A stretch of DNA of 5,316 bases from Solobacterium sp. (GTDB lineage Bacteria; Bacillota_I; Bacilli_A; Erysipelotrichales; Erysipelotrichaceae), in NCBI GenBank assembly GCA_017536845.1, contig JAFWCP010000074.1, positions 1 through 5,316 of the forward strand, in the 5' to 3' direction. The position numbers and the translations under genes were made by a program. Shown piece by piece: positions 5,156 through 5,316 of the stretch. Under the pieces are notes generated by a model. That model was given only the letters and a program-made list of their open reading frames with translations, was not told where the DNA came from and did no database searches. Position 1 is the first letter of the stretch. Each line of letters starts with the position of its first letter.

Positions 5156-5316
5156 TCATACATCCAGTTCCTCTGACCAGCCATACCGTCCGAAATCCGC
5201 TTGAAAAAGCAGGGGAAGAATGCTGTTTTCTCCCCCCACCCTCATCTTGCTGAAGGGCAGATTCTGCGTGTTGCAGATACGGACATACGCAATTCCGGAA
5301 ACTGTCTTTCCAGAGC
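5156..5316 (-). CDS. C-terminal 53 codons of an unrecognised protein, cut by window edge
   Basis: The minus-strand frame enters from the right edge and ends at TGA (5156-5158). The first full codon ends at 5314. Its residue mix looks like a real globular protein end: the fragment starts SGKTVSGIAYVRICNT, continues through PFSKMRVGGENS and a hydrophobic stretch ILPLLFQ, and ends FGRYGWSEELDV. The other two minus frames here either stop early or give low-complexity translations. It is too short to name; no motif identifies a family. It lies 129 bp upstream of the HD gene on the same strand with no clear hairpin between them. Confidence 0.6.
   Translation of the reverse strand, partial: SGKTVSGIAYVRICNTQNLPFSKMRVGGENSILPLLFQADFGRYGWSEELDV

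Noticed and set aside
4968..5159. A 63-codon minus-strand frame across the HD promoter
   Set aside because: It overlaps the start of the HD gene in another frame and spans its TATAAT box, with no ribosome binding site or motif.

Overview
The window reads as chromosomal DNA from a low-to-mid GC Gram-positive bacterium of the phylum Bacillota. The evidence is a strong AGGAGG-type Shine-Dalgarno site in front of most genes, a lipobox lipoprotein, Bacillus-like -10/-35 boxes, TGA used as a stop, and gene families common in gut Clostridia and Erysipelotrichia. That finer placement is a guess from general resemblance. I see no mobile element, CRISPR array, tRNA, rRNA or phage gene.

Layout from left to right. 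(1) 1-919, minus strand: nearly complete AEC-family membrane transporter running off the left edge. (2) 959-1867, minus strand: a beta-propeller-like lipoprotein 39 bp upstream of the transporter and probably in the same transcript. (3) 1868-2004: a compact divergent promoter region with a perfect inverted repeat inside the promoter of the rightward gene. (4) 2005-3417, plus strand: a class-3-like aldehyde dehydrogenase with catalytic Cys and Glu present but unusual residues around them. (5) 3425-3450: a perfect 11-bp hairpin with a GCAA loop between convergent genes, a likely two-way terminator. (6) 3457-4245, minus strand: Cof-type (IIB) HAD phosphatase. (7) 4246-4561: a 316-bp intergenic stretch without a credible gene but rich in short direct and inverted repeats, ending in a terminator hairpin. 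(8) 4562-5026, minus strand: small HD-domain phosphohydrolase with its own TATAAT box. (9) 5156-5316, minus strand: C-terminal 53 codons of an unrecognised protein entering from the right edge.

The genes do not form one recognisable pathway. The only likely functional pair is lipoprotein plus AEC transporter (surface protein and organic-anion-type permease), with the aldehyde dehydrogenase divergently transcribed from the same 137-bp region and so possibly co-regulated. The HAD and HD proteins look like stand-alone housekeeping hydrolases. I did not find a clear novel multi-gene system. The points most worth a second look are the promoter palindrome at 1960-1976, the divergent active-site motifs of the dehydrogenase, the repeat cluster upstream of the HAD gene, and the unidentified C-terminal fragment at the right edge.
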